DNA of 64,000 nt from Pseudonocardia sp. TRM90224 (GTDB lineage Bacteria; Actinomycetota; Actinomycetes; Mycobacteriales; Pseudonocardiaceae), in the NCBI RefSeq assembly GCF_021245725.1, contig NZ_JAJGSX010000003.1, forward strand, positions 434,001 to 498,000. The letters run 5' to 3'. Positions 50,977 to 61,281 of the stretch are shown in pieces (positions within the stretch are counted from its first letter, which is position 1; every line of letters starts with the position of its first letter). A program made the translations under genes and the position numbers. The notes beneath the pieces are model-generated. The model was not told the origin of the DNA, did no database searches, and saw only the letters and a program-made list of their open reading frames with translations.

Positions 50977-53064
50977 CTATCGCGTGGTCGACCCCTCGGG
51001 CCGCTCGACCACGATCCGCGCGACCAGCTGCTCCAGGTCCTCGTCGGAATCCAGCTCGCTCGGCCAGATCCGCATGACCGAGGCGCCGCCGGCGGCTGCT
51101 GCCACCGGGTCGGCATCGCCGGAGAACAGCACGAGCCCGCCGTCGTGGTCGGCGTCCTCGAGCGGCGCCACTTCGACGCCGCGCCGCCGGAGCAGCTCGA
51201 TCGTGTCCCGCGCCCGCTTGGCCGCCGCCCGGGCGTCGGTGCTGCCCACCAGCAGCGGGACGCCCCGCGCGATCGCGATGTGCGCGCCGAGCCGCACCGC
51301 GGCCCGCGCGCCTGCCGTCCCGTCGAGGACGACCGTGACCCGACCGTCCGACCCTGCCGAGCCGATCGATACGAGCCCGCGGGCCGCGGACGGCAACGCC
51401 GGCGGGGTCCCGTCGTGGGCGGCGGTCTCCGGCGCCAGCACGACGTCGGCCTGCGCGGTGGCCGCAACGGTCTCCAGGTCTGCGACGGGATCGGTCGAGA
51501 ACCGGGCGATCACCGAGACCTGCACCCGGCCGCTCGCCTCGACCTGCGCCGCAACGGCCCGCATCGCGTCGCCCGCTTCCGTGATCATCGCCAGCTCGTT
51601 GCCGAGGCCGCTGCCGATCTCCAGCGACGCGCGGGCCGGGATGAACCGGCAGAGCACGACCCGGGCCGGCTGCTCGCGCCCGGCGATCTCGCTCGCGATC
51701 CGGGCGAGCGCCTCGGTCTCCGCGCCGTCGGCGATGGCGACGACGACGGTGAACGCGGCGACCTCGCCGAGCTCCGCGGCGTCGGCTTCCGCGATCTCCC
51801 GGTTCACGATGCGCGCCGGGTAGACCAGGTTGAGCAGCGGCGCGGCCATCGCCGTCGTGATCAGCGCCATGAGCACCATGAGCGTGAAGAGGTTCTGGTC
51901 GAGGATGCCGAGCTGCACACCGACGGTCAGGATGACGAGCTCGGTGAGCCCTCTGGTGTTCATCAGCAGGCCGAGCGCGCCGGCCTGCCGCCGCGGCACC
52001 CGTCGGAAGCGGGCGGCGTAGTAGGCGCCGAGGAACTTGCCGCCGATCGCGGCCGCCAGGATCACCAGCAGCTCGACGATCCCGAAGATCCCGACCGCGC
52101 CGATGTCCACGCGCAGGCCCGTGACCACGAAGAACACCGGCAGCAGCAGGAGCACGCTGATCTGCTCGATCCGTTCCAGGATCTCGCGGGTCAGGCCGCC
52201 GGCGCCGCGTCGCGGCATGATCGTGCCGAGGATGAAGGCGCCGAAGATCGCGTGGACCTCGATCCGCTCGGTCACGTACGCGCTCACCAGCAGGAGCACC
52301 AGGACGATCGCGAGCATGTCGGAAGTCAGCCGGCCCTTGCTGTTGTACCAGGGCACCAACCGGCTCAGCAGGGGCTTGACGACGAAGAACATGATCAGCG
52401 CGAAGATCGCCGTGAGGCCGAGGATCTGCAGGACGTGCAGGAAGCTGCCGCCGGACGACCCGACCGCCACCACGACCGCGAGCAGCGACCACGCCAGCAC
52501 GTCGTCGATCGCCGCGCAGGCCAGCGCGAGCACCCCGGTCGACGTCCGGTGCATCCGGCGTTCGGACAGGATCCGCGCGAGCACCGGGAACGCGGTGATC
52601 GACATGGCGACACCGAGGAACAGCGCGAAGGGCAGGAACTCCACCGGCTTCGTCGTGCCATCGGCATTGGTGAAGATCATGTGGTTCTCGTAGAGGAACC
52701 ACGACACCAGAACGCCGAGCCCGAACGGCAACGTGATCGAGACGATCGACACCGTGCTGGCCGTGCTGCGTCGCTCTTTGATCGTCGAGAGGTCGACCTC
52801 CAGCCCGACGATGAACATGAACAGGATCAGCCCGATCTGGGCGATCACGTTCAGGTAGGGCCGGGCCTCCATCGGGAAGATGACCAGGTGCAAGTCGCCT
52901 GGTAGCAGGCCGAGCAACGTCGGGCCGAGCGCGATGCCGGCCACGATCTCACCGATGACAGCGGGCTGACCGAACCGCTGGAAGACCCAGCCCACCACCC
53001 TCGCGATGGCCACCACGATCGCGATGTCGATGAAGACGAACATGAGGATCTCGTTGTACGACAC
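50977..53064 (-). CDS. CPA2 cation/proton antiporter with Usp-like C-terminal region
   Basis: A 695-aa protein. Residues 1-430 form a twelve-helix CPA2 antiporter: the ion-site segment is CAAIDDVLAWSLLAVVV, with the paired aspartates of the family, and NTRGLTELVIL is also typical. The C-terminal 260 residues are soluble and look like tandem universal-stress-protein-type domains (FTVVVAIADGAETEAL, then VTVVLDGTAGARAAVRLGA). Predicted role: Na+ or K+/H+ exchange with a cytoplasmic regulatory domain. The start is GTG at 53064. It is divergent from the carboxylesterase gene. Confidence 0.9.
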   Translation of the reverse strand: MSYNEILMFVFIDIAIVVAIARVVGWVFQRFGQPAVIGEIVAGIALGPTLLGLLPGDLHLVIFPMEARPYLNVIAQIGLILFMFIVGLEVDLSTIKERRSTASTVSIVSITLPFGLGVLVSWFLYENHMIFTNADGTTKPVEFLPFALFLGVAMSITAFPVLARILSERRMHRTSTGVLALACAAIDDVLAWSLLAVVVAVGSSGGSFLHVLQILGLTAIFALIMFFVVKPLLSRLVPWYNSKGRLTSDMLAIVLVLLLVSAYVTERIEVHAIFGAFILGTIMPRRGAGGLTREILERIEQISVLLLLPVFFVVTGLRVDIGAVGIFGIVELLVILAAAIGGKFLGAYYAARFRRVPRRQAGALGLLMNTRGLTELVILTVGVQLGILDQNLFTLMVLMALITTAMAAPLLNLVYPARIVNREIAEADAAELGEVAAFTVVVAIADGAETEALARIASEIAGREQPARVVLCRFIPARASLEIGSGLGNELAMITEAGDAMRAVAAQVEASGRVQVSVIARFSTDPVADLETVAATAQADVVLAPETAAHDGTPPALPSAARGLVSIGSAGSDGRVTVVLDGTAGARAAVRLGAHIAIARGVPLLVGSTDARAAAKRARDTIELLRRRGVEVAPLEDADHDGGLVLFSGDADPVAAAAGGASVMRIWPSELDSDEDLEQLVARIVVERPEGSTTR

Positions 53065-53246
53065 GTGTGCGCCCCCGCTGTCCCTTGTGCCGACGTTGCT
53101 CGCTGGTCCGAGCGTGCACGTTAGCGGTCAGATACTTCGGAGTGGATTGCGCATCGTGTGCAGGAACTCGACGTATCGAAATCGCTGGCGATCGTGGTGA
53201 CCTACTGGGGACGATCCGCTGTCCTCGATCCCGAAAGGCGGCCGTG

Positions 53247-54746
53247 ATGACCGTCGCCCGGCCCCAGCCCGACGTCCGCACGTCGTCCGGCCCCGTGCGT
53301 GGCACGTGGGAGTCGGGCACGGCCGTCTTCCGCGGCATCCCGTTCGCCGAACCACCGGTCGGCGCGCTGCGGTTCGCCGCGCCGCGGCCGGCCCGGCCGT
53401 GGGGGGACGTCCGCGGGGCAGTGGAGTTCGGCCCGCCGCCACCGCAGGCCGACGCGTTCGGCATGGCCGCCCTGTCGGGCCACTCCGCAGGTGACTGGCT
53501 GACGATCAACGTCTGGTCGCCGGATCCCGGGCGGGCCGCGGCGCTCCCGGTGATGGTGTGGATCCAGGGCGGCGCCTACACGATCGGCATGTCCGGCCTG
53601 CCGCAGTACGACGGCGGCCGGCTCGCGCGCGACGGGGTCGTCCTGGTGACGTTCAACTACCGCGTCGGCATGGAGGGTTTTGCGCTGGTCGAGGGCGCGC
53701 CGGCGAACCGGGGCCTGCTCGACCAGGTTGCCGCGCTGCGGTGGGTGCGCGAGAACATCGCGGCCTTCGGCGGCGATCCCGACCGCGTCACGATCTTCGG
53801 TCAGTCCGCCGGCGGCGGATCGGTGGCGGCGCTGCTGGCGATGCCCAGCGCGGTTGGGCTCTTCCACCGGGCAGTCGCGCAGAGCGTGCAGGGCACGTTC
53901 TTCGCGCCGGAGCTCGCGGCCGACATCGCGGCGGCGTGCGCCGACGAGCTCGGACTGCGGCCCACAGCGGCCGAGCTCGCCGAGGTCCCACCGGAGATGC
54001 TGCCCGAGCTCGGCGACGCCGTGGTCGCCACGATCGGTCAGCGGGCGCCGCGGTGGGGCTGCGCCGCGCTGGCGACGACGCCGTTCGCGCCGGTCGTCGA
54101 CGGTGAGGTGCTGCCCGGCACCCCGTGGCAGGCGCTGGCCACCGGCACCGGCCGTGACGTCGAGCTGCTCGTCGGCCACACCCGCGACGAGCACCGGTTG
54201 CTCTCCATGATCGAAGGAGTGCTCGGCGAGGTGACGCCCGAGATGGCGGCGACAACCCTGGCAGCCTTCGCCCCCGGCCCCGAGGGCGCTCGCCGCTACC
54301 GCGACGGCTACCCGGACGCCGGCCCGGACGAGCTGTACGAGCTGGTCAGGTCCGACTGGCTGTTCCGGATGCCGTCGCTGTTCCTCGCCGAGGCGCAGGT
54401 CGCCGCCGGCGGCCGGGCCCACCTGTACGAGCTGACGTGGGAGGGCGAGCTCGGCGCGTGCCACGGCCTCGACGTCCCGCTCGTCTTCGGCAACCTCGAG
54501 AGCGGCCAGCCGGCCATGCTGATCGGCGACCGGCACCCGACGGCTGAAGCACTGTCGGCGCACATGCGTGCGGCGTGGACTGCGTTCGCCGAAGGAGGCG
54601 ATCCCGGCTGGCCCGCGTACGACGCCGAGCACCGCCTCGCGCAGCTCTTCGACTCGACGCCGAGCGTCACGGCCTACCCGGAGGAGGCGTCCCGGCTGAT
54701 CTGGCAGGACCACCCCTTCCCCGTGATGTCGCTGCTCGGCGGGTAG
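53247..54746 (+). CDS. Type B carboxylesterase
   Basis: A 499-aa alpha/beta hydrolase of the carboxylesterase/para-nitrobenzyl esterase family. The nucleophile elbow is FGQSAGGGSVAALL, the oxyanion region WIQGGAYTIGMSGL, the acidic residue lies in GHTRDEHRLL, and the histidine in GACHGLDVPLVF. The N-terminal FRGIPFAEPPVGALRF is typical. No signal peptide is seen, so it is probably cytoplasmic. The start is ATG at 53247. It would hydrolyse carboxylic esters of unknown identity. Confidence 0.93.
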   Translation: MTVARPQPDVRTSSGPVRGTWESGTAVFRGIPFAEPPVGALRFAAPRPARPWGDVRGAVEFGPPPPQADAFGMAALSGHSAGDWLTINVWSPDPGRAAALPVMVWIQGGAYTIGMSGLPQYDGGRLARDGVVLVTFNYRVGMEGFALVEGAPANRGLLDQVAALRWVRENIAAFGGDPDRVTIFGQSAGGGSVAALLAMPSAVGLFHRAVAQSVQGTFFAPELAADIAAACADELGLRPTAAELAEVPPEMLPELGDAVVATIGQRAPRWGCAALATTPFAPVVDGEVLPGTPWQALATGTGRDVELLVGHTRDEHRLLSMIEGVLGEVTPEMAATTLAAFAPGPEGARRYRDGYPDAGPDELYELVRSDWLFRMPSLFLAEAQVAAGGRAHLYELTWEGELGACHGLDVPLVFGNLESGQPAMLIGDRHPTAEALSAHMRAAWTAFAEGGDPGWPAYDAEHRLAQLFDSTPSVTAYPEEASRLIWQDHPFPVMSLLGG

Positions 54747-54803
54747 CAGCGCGCGTGCCTACGCTGCGGGTGACCACCCTGGAGACCCACCGACGGAGCT
54801 GAC

Positions 54804-55211
54804 ATGAGCGGCCCGCTGAACGCGGCACACGCGATCACCAAGATCCCCGCATCCGACCTCGACCGGGCCCGGCGCTTCTACGGGGAGCTGCTCGGCCTCG
54901 AACCCGTCGAGGAGCGCGAGGGTGGGTTGCGCTACCTGCTCGGCGGGACCGAGTTCCACATCTTCGCCTCGAGCGGCGAGGCGTCCGGGGAGGCGACCCA
55001 GCTGGGGTTCGAGGTCCCCGACCTCGACGCGGCGGTCGCCGAGCTGCGTTCGCGCGGGGTGCGGTTCGAGAACTTCGACATGGGCGACCTCGACGTCACC
55101 GACGACATCGTCACGGTCCCCGACAACTACCCGAGCAAGGGCACGGGCGAGCGCGGCGCCTTCTTCTACGACAGCGAGGGCAACCTCATCGGGGTCGCGC
55201 AGGCGACCTAG
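54804..55211 (+). CDS. VOC/glyoxalase-like protein
   Basis: A 135-aa vicinal-oxygen-chelate fold protein with two beta-alpha-beta modules: IPASDLDRARRFYGELLGLE at the start and DLDAAVAELRSRGVRFENFD at the second module, closing with AFFYDSEGNLIGVAQ. Glu in that last strand and His or Gln of the first are the usual metal ligands. The substrate is unknown. The start is ATG at 54804, 57 bp after the esterase gene on the same strand. Convergent with the dienelactone hydrolase gene, 6 bp apart. Confidence 0.88.
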   Translation: MSGPLNAAHAITKIPASDLDRARRFYGELLGLEPVEEREGGLRYLLGGTEFHIFASSGEASGEATQLGFEVPDLDAAVAELRSRGVRFENFDMGDLDVTDDIVTVPDNYPSKGTGERGAFFYDSEGNLIGVAQAT

Positions 55212-55217
55212 GAGCGC

Positions 55218-55796
55218 CTAGCGCGTGGCTTCGAGCAGGTCGAGCATCCCGAGCACGTCGCGCCACGTGCTGGTCGCGGCGTCGGCGTCGTGGTCGGGCA
55301 GCGTCTCGTCCGTGAAGAAGTGGCCCACGCCCTCGTACTCGCGCACCGTCGCGTAGGCCCCGTTCCGTTCGGCGCTCTCCCGGAACCGCGCGAGCCGTTC
55401 CGGCGGGACGAAGGGATCACCGGCTCCGAAGTGCAGCTGGACGGGGGTGCCGGTGCGGATCCCGGCCGGCACGGGCGGCGCGGCGTGCAGGTAGAAGGCC
55501 CCTGCCGCGTCCAGGCGGGCCGGCCAGATGTCACCGACCAGCGCGGCCCCCATCGAGAGCCCGCCCAGCACGGTCTCGGCCGGCGCGTCGGCGAGCGCGT
55601 CGTGCGCCCGTTCGAGGACGGTGCTCCAGCCGATCCGGTCGAGATGGTCGAAGGCGGCGTCGAAGTCGCCCGGATTCGTCACGCCGTCGAAGAGGTCCGG
55701 CACGACGACCTGGTGGCCGGCAGCTCGTAGCCGTTCCGCCGCCGCTAGCTCGACGCCACGCAGGCCGAACACCGAGTGGAAGAGCGCAACGAACAC
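55218..55796 (-). CDS. Dienelactone hydrolase family protein
   Basis: A 192-aa alpha/beta hydrolase. The nucleophile motif is LGGLSMGAALVGD, with serine instead of the cysteine of classical dienelactone hydrolase. Aspartate in FGAGDPFVPPE and histidine in EGVGHFFTDE complete a probable triad. The start is GTG at 55796, which puts the first strand (VALFHSVFGLR) at the N terminus. It lies 27 bp after the stop codon of the DNA polymerase gene on the same strand. The substrate is unknown. Confidence 0.9.
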   Translation of the reverse strand: MFVALFHSVFGLRGVELAAAERLRAAGHQVVVPDLFDGVTNPGDFDAAFDHLDRIGWSTVLERAHDALADAPAETVLGGLSMGAALVGDIWPARLDAAGAFYLHAAPPVPAGIRTGTPVQLHFGAGDPFVPPERLARFRESAERNGAYATVREYEGVGHFFTDETLPDHDADAATSTWRDVLGMLDLLEATR

Positions 55797-55823
55797 GATC
55801 AGCAGTATCCCGCCTCCTCTTCC

Positions 55824-58800
55824 TCATGGAGCCGCCCGGCCCGCCACCGCGATCCCCGGGATCCCCTTCAGCTCGCCAAGGAGCATCGAGGTCACGTCGA
55901 CGGGGTAGTCGTCGAGCGCGAACAGCCGGGGGCCCGAGCGGCACCGCAGCTCGATGTGCACGGGGGTCCGTCCGGGATGGGCGGTCAGGCTCTGCCGCAG
56001 CTGGGCGACGACGTCGCCGTCGAGCAGGTGCGGGGCGCAGGTGAGCGTCAGCGGTTCGGTTGCGGCGGCCGGGTCGAGCCGGGTGATCGTCTCGCCGAAC
56101 ACCGACATCGTGTCCTCCCTCCAGTTGACCTTGCCCGTGATCACGACCGGGCAGTCCTCGACGAGCTCGGCGCCGACCACCGCGTACGTCCTGGCGAAGA
56201 ACAGGACGTCCAGGCTCCCCTCGAAGTCCTCGACGGTGCAGATGGCCCACGGCTGCCCGCGCTTGTCGACCCGCCGGTCGATGGCGGTGATCAGCCCGGC
56301 GACCTGCACGTCACCCTCGTGCGGCCGATCGGCGAGCAGCCCGGCGATGGACCGGCGGGCGTGCCTGTGGAGCAGGTCCTCCAGGCCGTCCAGCGGGTGC
56401 GCCGAGACGTAGAGCCCGAGCATCTCCCGTTCGTGGCTCAGCAGCTGGTCGCGGGGGAACTCCTCGCCGTCGAGCCGCAGGTGCGCGAGCGGCGACGTCG
56501 ACGGTTGGGCCTCCTGCCCGCCCGGACCCCTCGGCTCGTCGAACAGGTCGTACTGCCCGGCCGCGGCGCGCCGCTTGAGCGGCACCACCGCGTCGACGGC
56601 CGCCTCGTGGACGCGGACGAGGGCCGCCCTGGTGTGGCCCAACGAGTCGAAGCCGCCGGCCTTGGCGAGCGACTCCAGCACCCGCTTGTTGCAAGCGGTC
56701 AGCTCGGACCGTTCGACGAAATCGGCGAACGACGTGTACTTCCCGCTTTCGGCACGCGTGCGGATGACGGATTCGACGACCGCGGAGCCGACGTTGCGCA
56801 CGGCCTCCAGACCGAAGCGGATGTCGTCGCCGACCGCGGCGAAGCGCGGCTGCGATTCGTTCACGTCGGGCGGCAGCACCCGGATCCCGATCCGCCGGCA
56901 TTCGCCCAGGTAGATCGCTGATTTGTCCTTGTCGCCCCCGACCGAGGTGAGCAGCGCGGCCATGTACTCGACGGGGTGGTTGGCCTTGAGGTACGCCGTC
57001 CAGTAGCCGACGAGCGCGTAGCCGGCGGCGTGCGACTTGTTGAACGCGTACCCCGCGAAGGGCAGCACCGTGTCCCAGAGCGCCTGCACGGCGGCGTCGG
57101 AGAAGCCGCCGGCCCGCATGCCCTCGCGGAAGCCCTCGAACTCCTGCTCCAGCACCTCCTTCTTCTTCTTGCCCATCGCGCGGCGCAGCACGTCGGCACG
57201 TCCCATCGAGAACCCGGCGACGCGCTGCGCGATCTGCATGATCTGCTCCTGGTAGACGACCAGGCCGTGGGTCTCGGCCAGGATGTCGCGCAGCGGCTCG
57301 GCCAGCTCGCGGTGGATCGGCTCGACGCGCTGCCGGCCGTTCTTGCGGTCGGCGTAGTTGTTGTGGGTGTTCATCGCCATCGGGCCCGGCCGGTAGAGCG
57401 CGTTGACGGCGATGATGTCGCCGAAGCCCGTCGGGCGCATGCGGCGCAGCAGCTCGCGCATGGCCGTGCCGTCGAGCTGGAAGACGCCGAGGCTCTCACC
57501 GCGGGCGAGCAGCGCAAAGGTCTCGGGGTCGTCGAGGGGGAGGGTGTCGAGGTCGACGTCGATGCCTCGGTTGGCCTGCAGGTTGTCGATCGCGTCGCCG
57601 ATCACGGTCAGGTTCCGCAGGCCCAGGAAGTCCATCTTCAGCAGGCCGATGGCCTCGCACGACGGGTAGTCCCAGCCGGTGATGATCGCCCCGTCGTCCC
57701 GCCGCCAGAGCGGGATGGTGTCGATCAGCGGCTGCGCCGACATGATCACCGCGCAGGCGTGCACGCCGGCGTTGCGGATCAGGCCTTCGAGCCCGCGAGC
57801 GGTCTCGACGATCGTGGCGACGTCCGCGTCGGCCGCGATGAGCGCCCGTACCTCGGTGGCTTCCGCGTGCCGCTCGTGACCGGCGTCGGAGATGCCCGAG
57901 AGCGGGATGTCCTTCGCCGCGACGGGCGGCGGCAGCGCCTTGGAGATCCGGTCGGCGACGGCGAACCCGGCCGCGCCGAAGTGCACCCGCGCGGCGTCCT
58001 TGATCGCGGCCTTGGTCTTGATCGTGCCGAACGTGATGACCTGCGCGACGCGGTCGGAGCCGTAGCGCTCGGTGGCGTAGCGGAGCATCTCGCCGCGCCT
58101 GCGGTCGTCGAAGTCCATGTCGATGTCGGGCATCGAGACCCGCTCGGGGTTGAGGAACCGTTCGAACAGGAGGCCGTGCTCGAGCGGGTCGAGGTTGGTG
58201 ATGCCCATCGCGTACGCCACCAGCGACCCGGCCGCCGAACCACGCCCCGGGCCGACCCGGATCCCGACGCTCCTGGCGTGGTTCATGAGGTCGGCGGTGA
58301 TCAGGAAGTAGGCGGGGAAGCCCTTCTGGACGATCACGTCGATCTCGAACTCGGCCCGTTCCAGATAGGCGTCCGGGACGCCGGCCGGCAGCCGTCGCCG
58401 CAGCCCTTCGGCCACCTCGTGGCGCAGCAGCGACGCCGTGTCGTGGCCGTCGGGCACGTCGAAGAGCGGCATCCGGTCGCGGTGCTCCCACACCTCGGTG
58501 TAGGGCTCGACCCGCTCCGCGACCCGCAGCGTCGCATCGGCGGCGCCCGGCACCTCCGCGTCCCAGTACGCCCGCATCTCCGCAGGTGAGCGCAGGTGGT
58601 AGCCCTCGCCGTCGAACCGGAACCGGGCGGGATCGGTCAGCGTCCGGCCCGACTGCACGCAGAGCAGCGCGGCGTGGCTCTCCGACTGGTCGGCCGTGAC
58701 GTAGTGCGAGTCGTTCGTCGCCAGCGGCTGCAGCCCGAGCGTCCGCCCGACGTCGAGCAGGCCCTCCCGGACGGTCCGTTCGATCGCCAGCCCGTGGTCC

Positions 58801-59363
58801 ATCAGCTCCAGGAAGAAGTTGTCCGAGCCGAAGATGTCGCGGTAGTCGGCGGCCGCCTGCAGCGCCTCGCGGTGCTGGCCGAGCCGCAGGCGCGTCTGCA
58901 CCTCGCCGGACGGGCACCCGGTGGTCGCGACGATCCCGGCCGCGTGCCGGGAGATCAGCTCGCGGTCCATCCGCGGCTTGCGGTAGAAGCCTTCGATGCT
59001 CGCCGTCGACGAGAGCCGGAACAGGTTGCGCAGGCCCTGGACGTTCCGCGCGAGCATCGTCATGTGCGTGTATGCGCCGCCGCCGGAGACGTCGTCGCTG
59101 CCGGCCTGCGTGCCCCAGCGCACGGGCTTCTTGTGGAAGCGGCTCTCCGGCGCGACGTACGCCTCGATCCCGATGATCGGGGTGATGCCGGTGCGGGTGG
59201 CCTGCCGGTAGAACTCGTCGGCGCCGTACATGTTGCCGTGGTCGGTCAGGCCGACGGCCGGCATGCCGTGCCGTTCGGCCTCGGCCAGCAGGGGCTTGAT
59301 CTTGGCGGCGCCGTCGAGCATCGAGTACTCGGAGTGGACGTGCAGGTGCACGAAGGAGTCCAC
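55824..59363 (-). CDS. dnaE: DNA polymerase III alpha subunit (DnaE1-type)
   Basis: A 1179-aa C-family replicative polymerase. The N-terminal PHP domain begins [19 protein letters not shown]. The palm carries [18 protein letters not shown] and the catalytic aspartates in [16 protein letters not shown]. Fingers include [19 protein letters not shown], then helix-hairpin-helix and OB-fold domains ([20 protein letters not shown]). GTG at 59363 is preceded by GAGGAG with a 7-base spacing. The length fits DnaE1; ImuB-linked DnaE2 is usually shorter. Its neighbours are not those usual for the actinobacterial dnaE1, so it may be an additional copy. Confidence 0.92.
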   Translation of the reverse strand: MDSFVHLHVHSEYSMLDGAAKIKPLLAEAERHGMPAVGLTDHGNMYGADEFYRQATRTGITPIIGIEAYVAPESRFHKKPVRWGTQAGSDDVSGGGAYTHMTMLARNVQGLRNLFRLSSTASIEGFYRKPRMDRELISRHAAGIVATTGCPSGEVQTRLRLGQHREALQAAADYRDIFGSDNFFLELMDHGLAIERTVREGLLDVGRTLGLQPLATNDSHYVTADQSESHAALLCVQSGRTLTDPARFRFDGEGYHLRSPAEMRAYWDAEVPGAADATLRVAERVEPYTEVWEHRDRMPLFDVPDGHDTASLLRHEVAEGLRRRLPAGVPDAYLERAEFEIDVIVQKGFPAYFLITADLMNHARSVGIRVGPGRGSAAGSLVAYAMGITNLDPLEHGLLFERFLNPERVSMPDIDMDFDDRRRGEMLRYATERYGSDRVAQVITFGTIKTKAAIKDAARVHFGAAGFAVADRISKALPPPVAAKDIPLSGISDAGHERHAEATEVRALIAADADVATIVETARGLEGLIRNAGVHACAVIMSAQPLIDTIPLWRRDDGAIITGWDYPSCEAIGLLKMDFLGLRNLTVIGDAIDNLQANRGIDVDLDTLPLDDPETFALLARGESLGVFQLDGTAMRELLRRMRPTGFGDIIAVNALYRPGPMAMNTHNNYADRKNGRQRVEPIHRELAEPLRDILAETHGLVVYQEQIMQIAQRVAGFSMGRADVLRRAMGKKKKEVLEQEFEGFREGMRAGGFSDAAVQALWDTVLPFAGYAFNKSHAAGYALVGYWTAYLKANHPVEYMAALLTSVGGDKDKSAIYLGECRRIGIRVLPPDVNESQPRFAAVGDDIRFGLEAVRNVGSAVVESVIRTRAESGKYTSFADFVERSELTACNKRVLESLAKAGGFDSLGHTRAALVRVHEAAVDAVVPLKRRAAAGQYDLFDEPRGPGGQEAQPSTSPLAHLRLDGEEFPRDQLLSHEREMLGLYVSAHPLDGLEDLLHRHARRSIAGLLADRPHEGDVQVAGLITAIDRRVDKRGQPWAICTVEDFEGSLDVLFFARTYAVVGAELVEDCPVVITGKVNWREDTMSVFGETITRLDPAAATEPLTLTCAPHLLDGDVVAQLRQSLTAHPGRTPVHIELRCRSGPRLFALDDYPVDVTSMLLGELKGIPGIAVAGRAAP

Positions 59364-59463
59364 GAATACACTCCTCGCGGTGGTCGGAGGCCGCATTCCA
59401 ACCGGCGCTGACCTCGGCCGTCCAACAACGGACACGCCCAACGCGACAACCGGGAGTTGTGAG

Positions 59464-60417
59464 ATGAGGGTGGAGCTCGATCTCGGCGCCGTGCGGGCCT
59501 TCCTGGCGGTCGCCGAGCTGCGGCACTTCGGCGCGGCGGCCGATCGGCTCGGGTTGAGCCAGCAGGCGGTCTCGAAACGGGTCGCGAAGCTGGAGGACGA
59601 GCTGGGTGCGGCACTGCTGCTCCGGATGTCGTCGGGCGCGGAACTGACCGAGGACGGCACGGAGTTCCTCCCGCACGCCCGCTCGGTGCTGGCCGCCGCC
59701 GACCAGGCCGTCGGATCGTTGCGCGACCGGCGCCGCGCGCTGCGGGTCGACGTGCTCGGCACCCGGTTCGCGGCGACCGAACTGCTGCACGACTTCCACG
59801 TGGCCGTCGGCGGCGGGGAGATCGACATCATCAAGTCGAACGGGCTCCGCTCTGCAGTTCCGGCCCTGCTGGAGGGGACGATCGACGCCGCGTACGCCAG
59901 GGTGCGGGGAACCGTCGACCCCCGGATCGCGTTCATCCCCGTCCACGCCGAGACGCTGCACGTGATCGCCGGGGACACCCACCGCTTCGCCGGCCGGAAG
60001 ACGCTCGACGCATCGGAGCTCGAGGGTGTGACCGCGTGGATGCCCGGCAACGAGCAGGGCAGCGAGTGGAGCGACTTCTACACCGACCTGGCGGAGCGGT
60101 TCGGCCTGCGCATCGAGACGCGCGGTCCGAACTTCGGGTTCGACTACCTGCTCGAACAGCTGCCGAGCGCCGACGGGCAGATCAGCTTCATCGGTGAGGG
60201 CACCCGCATGCCGTGGCGGCCCGACATCGTGCGGATCCCCGTCGTCCGGCCGGCGCCCGCGTACCCGTGGTACCTGCTGTGGCGACGCGACACGCGGCAT
60301 CCGCTGCTCACGGCACTGGTTGCGCACTCCCGAGCGCAGTTCCAGCGGCCGGGCGACGAGATCTGGTTGCCGGCGCCGGACGAGGTGCTGATGAAATCCG
60401 GGTCCGATGCCGGGTGA
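59464..60417 (+). CDS. LysR family transcription regulator
   Basis: A 317-aa LTTR. The winged helix at the N terminus reads [34 protein letters not shown]; the rest is a periplasmic-binding-like effector domain. The start is ATG at 59464. It diverges from dnaE with 100 bp between starts and is followed 58 bp later by the DUF899 gene. By the usual LTTR arrangement its target could be either neighbour; a replication gene would be an unusual target. The effector is unknown. Confidence 0.9.
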   Translation: MRVELDLGAVRAFLAVAELRHFGAAADRLGLSQQAVSKRVAKLEDELGAALLLRMSSGAELTEDGTEFLPHARSVLAAADQAVGSLRDRRRALRVDVLGTRFAATELLHDFHVAVGGGEIDIIKSNGLRSAVPALLEGTIDAAYARVRGTVDPRIAFIPVHAETLHVIAGDTHRFAGRKTLDASELEGVTAWMPGNEQGSEWSDFYTDLAERFGLRIETRGPNFGFDYLLEQLPSADGQISFIGEGTRMPWRPDIVRIPVVRPAPAYPWYLLWRRDTRHPLLTALVAHSRAQFQRPGDEIWLPAPDEVLMKSGSDAG

Positions 60418-60475
60418 GTGTCGAGAACCGGCGAGCAGCTTCGTCACAGGGTGAACCCGACCACTGGAGGACGAG

Positions 60476-61204
60476 ATGAACGCACGGACCGTCGTATCGC
60501 GGCAGGAGTGGGACGCCGCCCGCGAGGAGCTGCTGACCAGGGAGAAGGCGGTGACGAAGGCGCGCGACGAGGTCAACGCGCTGCGTCGCGGGCTGCCGAT
60601 GGTCGAGATCGGCAAGGACTACGTGTTCGACACGCCGGACGGCCCCCGCTCGCTCGGGGACCTGTTCGACGGGCGCGGCCAACTGATCATCTACCACTTC
60701 ATGTTCGACACGGCCCGGCCGGCACCGACGCAGCCCGCACCTGCCGAAGGGTGCGTCAGCTGCTCGCACGTCGCCGACAGCATCGGCCACCTCGCCCACA
60801 TCAACGCCCGCGACACGACGCTGGTCATGGTCTCGCGCGCGCCGCTCGACGCGATCGAGGAGTTCAAGGCGCGGATGGGCTGGACGGTGCCGTGGGTGTC
60901 GTCGGCCGGCAGCGACTTCAACCACGACTTCACCGCGACCGTCGAGACCGAGCAGTACGCAGGCGAGATCCCCGGCGTCAGCGTCCTCGTCCGGGAGGGC
61001 GACCGGATCCTGCTCTCCTACTGGACGTCGGGCCGCGGACTCGACCACCTGCTCTCGACGTACGCCTGGCTGGACCTCACCCCCGGCGGGCGCCAGGAGG
61101 GCTGGGACGGGATGCCCGACCTCGACGGCAAGGCTCTGACCTGGCTGCGCCACCACGACCGCTACACCGAAGCCGCCGCCTCGGCCTGCTGCGGGGCCAG
61201 CTGA
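60476..61204 (+). CDS. DUF899 thioredoxin-like protein
   Basis: A 242-aa protein of the DUF899 family, which has a thioredoxin-like fold. Family features are VEIGKDYVFDTPDGPRSLGDLFDGRGQLIIYHFMF, split here by the strand after LGDLF, then GCVSCSHVADSIGHL with a C-x-x-C pair, and the late AWLDLTPGGRQE. It ends in SACCGAS, adding a CC pair. A redox or oxidoreductase role is probable from the fold. ATG at 60476 has GGAGG six bases upstream. A palindromic repeat starts 2 bp after its stop codon. Confidence 0.88.
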   Translation: MNARTVVSRQEWDAAREELLTREKAVTKARDEVNALRRGLPMVEIGKDYVFDTPDGPRSLGDLFDGRGQLIIYHFMFDTARPAPTQPAPAEGCVSCSHVADSIGHLAHINARDTTLVMVSRAPLDAIEEFKARMGWTVPWVSSAGSDFNHDFTATVETEQYAGEIPGVSVLVREGDRILLSYWTSGRGLDHLLSTYAWLDLTPGGRQEGWDGMPDLDGKALTWLRHHDRYTEAAASACCGAS

Positions 61205-61206
61205 CG

Positions 61207-61276
61207 AACTTCCCCACCGTTTTGCCAACCTGCACACCCAAAAGGGCGTGCAAATAGGCAAAACGGTGGGGAAGTT
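61207..61276. repeat. Palindromic intergenic repeat, copy 4
   Basis: Perfect 20-bp arms, AACTTCCCCACCGTTTTGCC and GGCAAAACGGTGGGGAAGTT, with imperfect inner pairing (ACCTGCAC/GTGCAAAT). Same family as 8774-9039. It fills the gap between the convergent DUF899 and decarboxylase genes. Confidence 0.9.
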
Positions 61277-61281
61277 TTGGG

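Noticed and set aside
50126..52702. Upstream extension of the ABC permease frame (total 1382 aa)
   Set aside because: It runs through the ATPase and antiporter genes in a wrong frame; GTG at 50125 gives a coherent membrane protein.
57496..60615. 1039-aa open frame on the minus strand overlapping dnaE and lysR
   Set aside because: It is a different frame of the dnaE strand and the antisense of lysR; no domain is recognisable.
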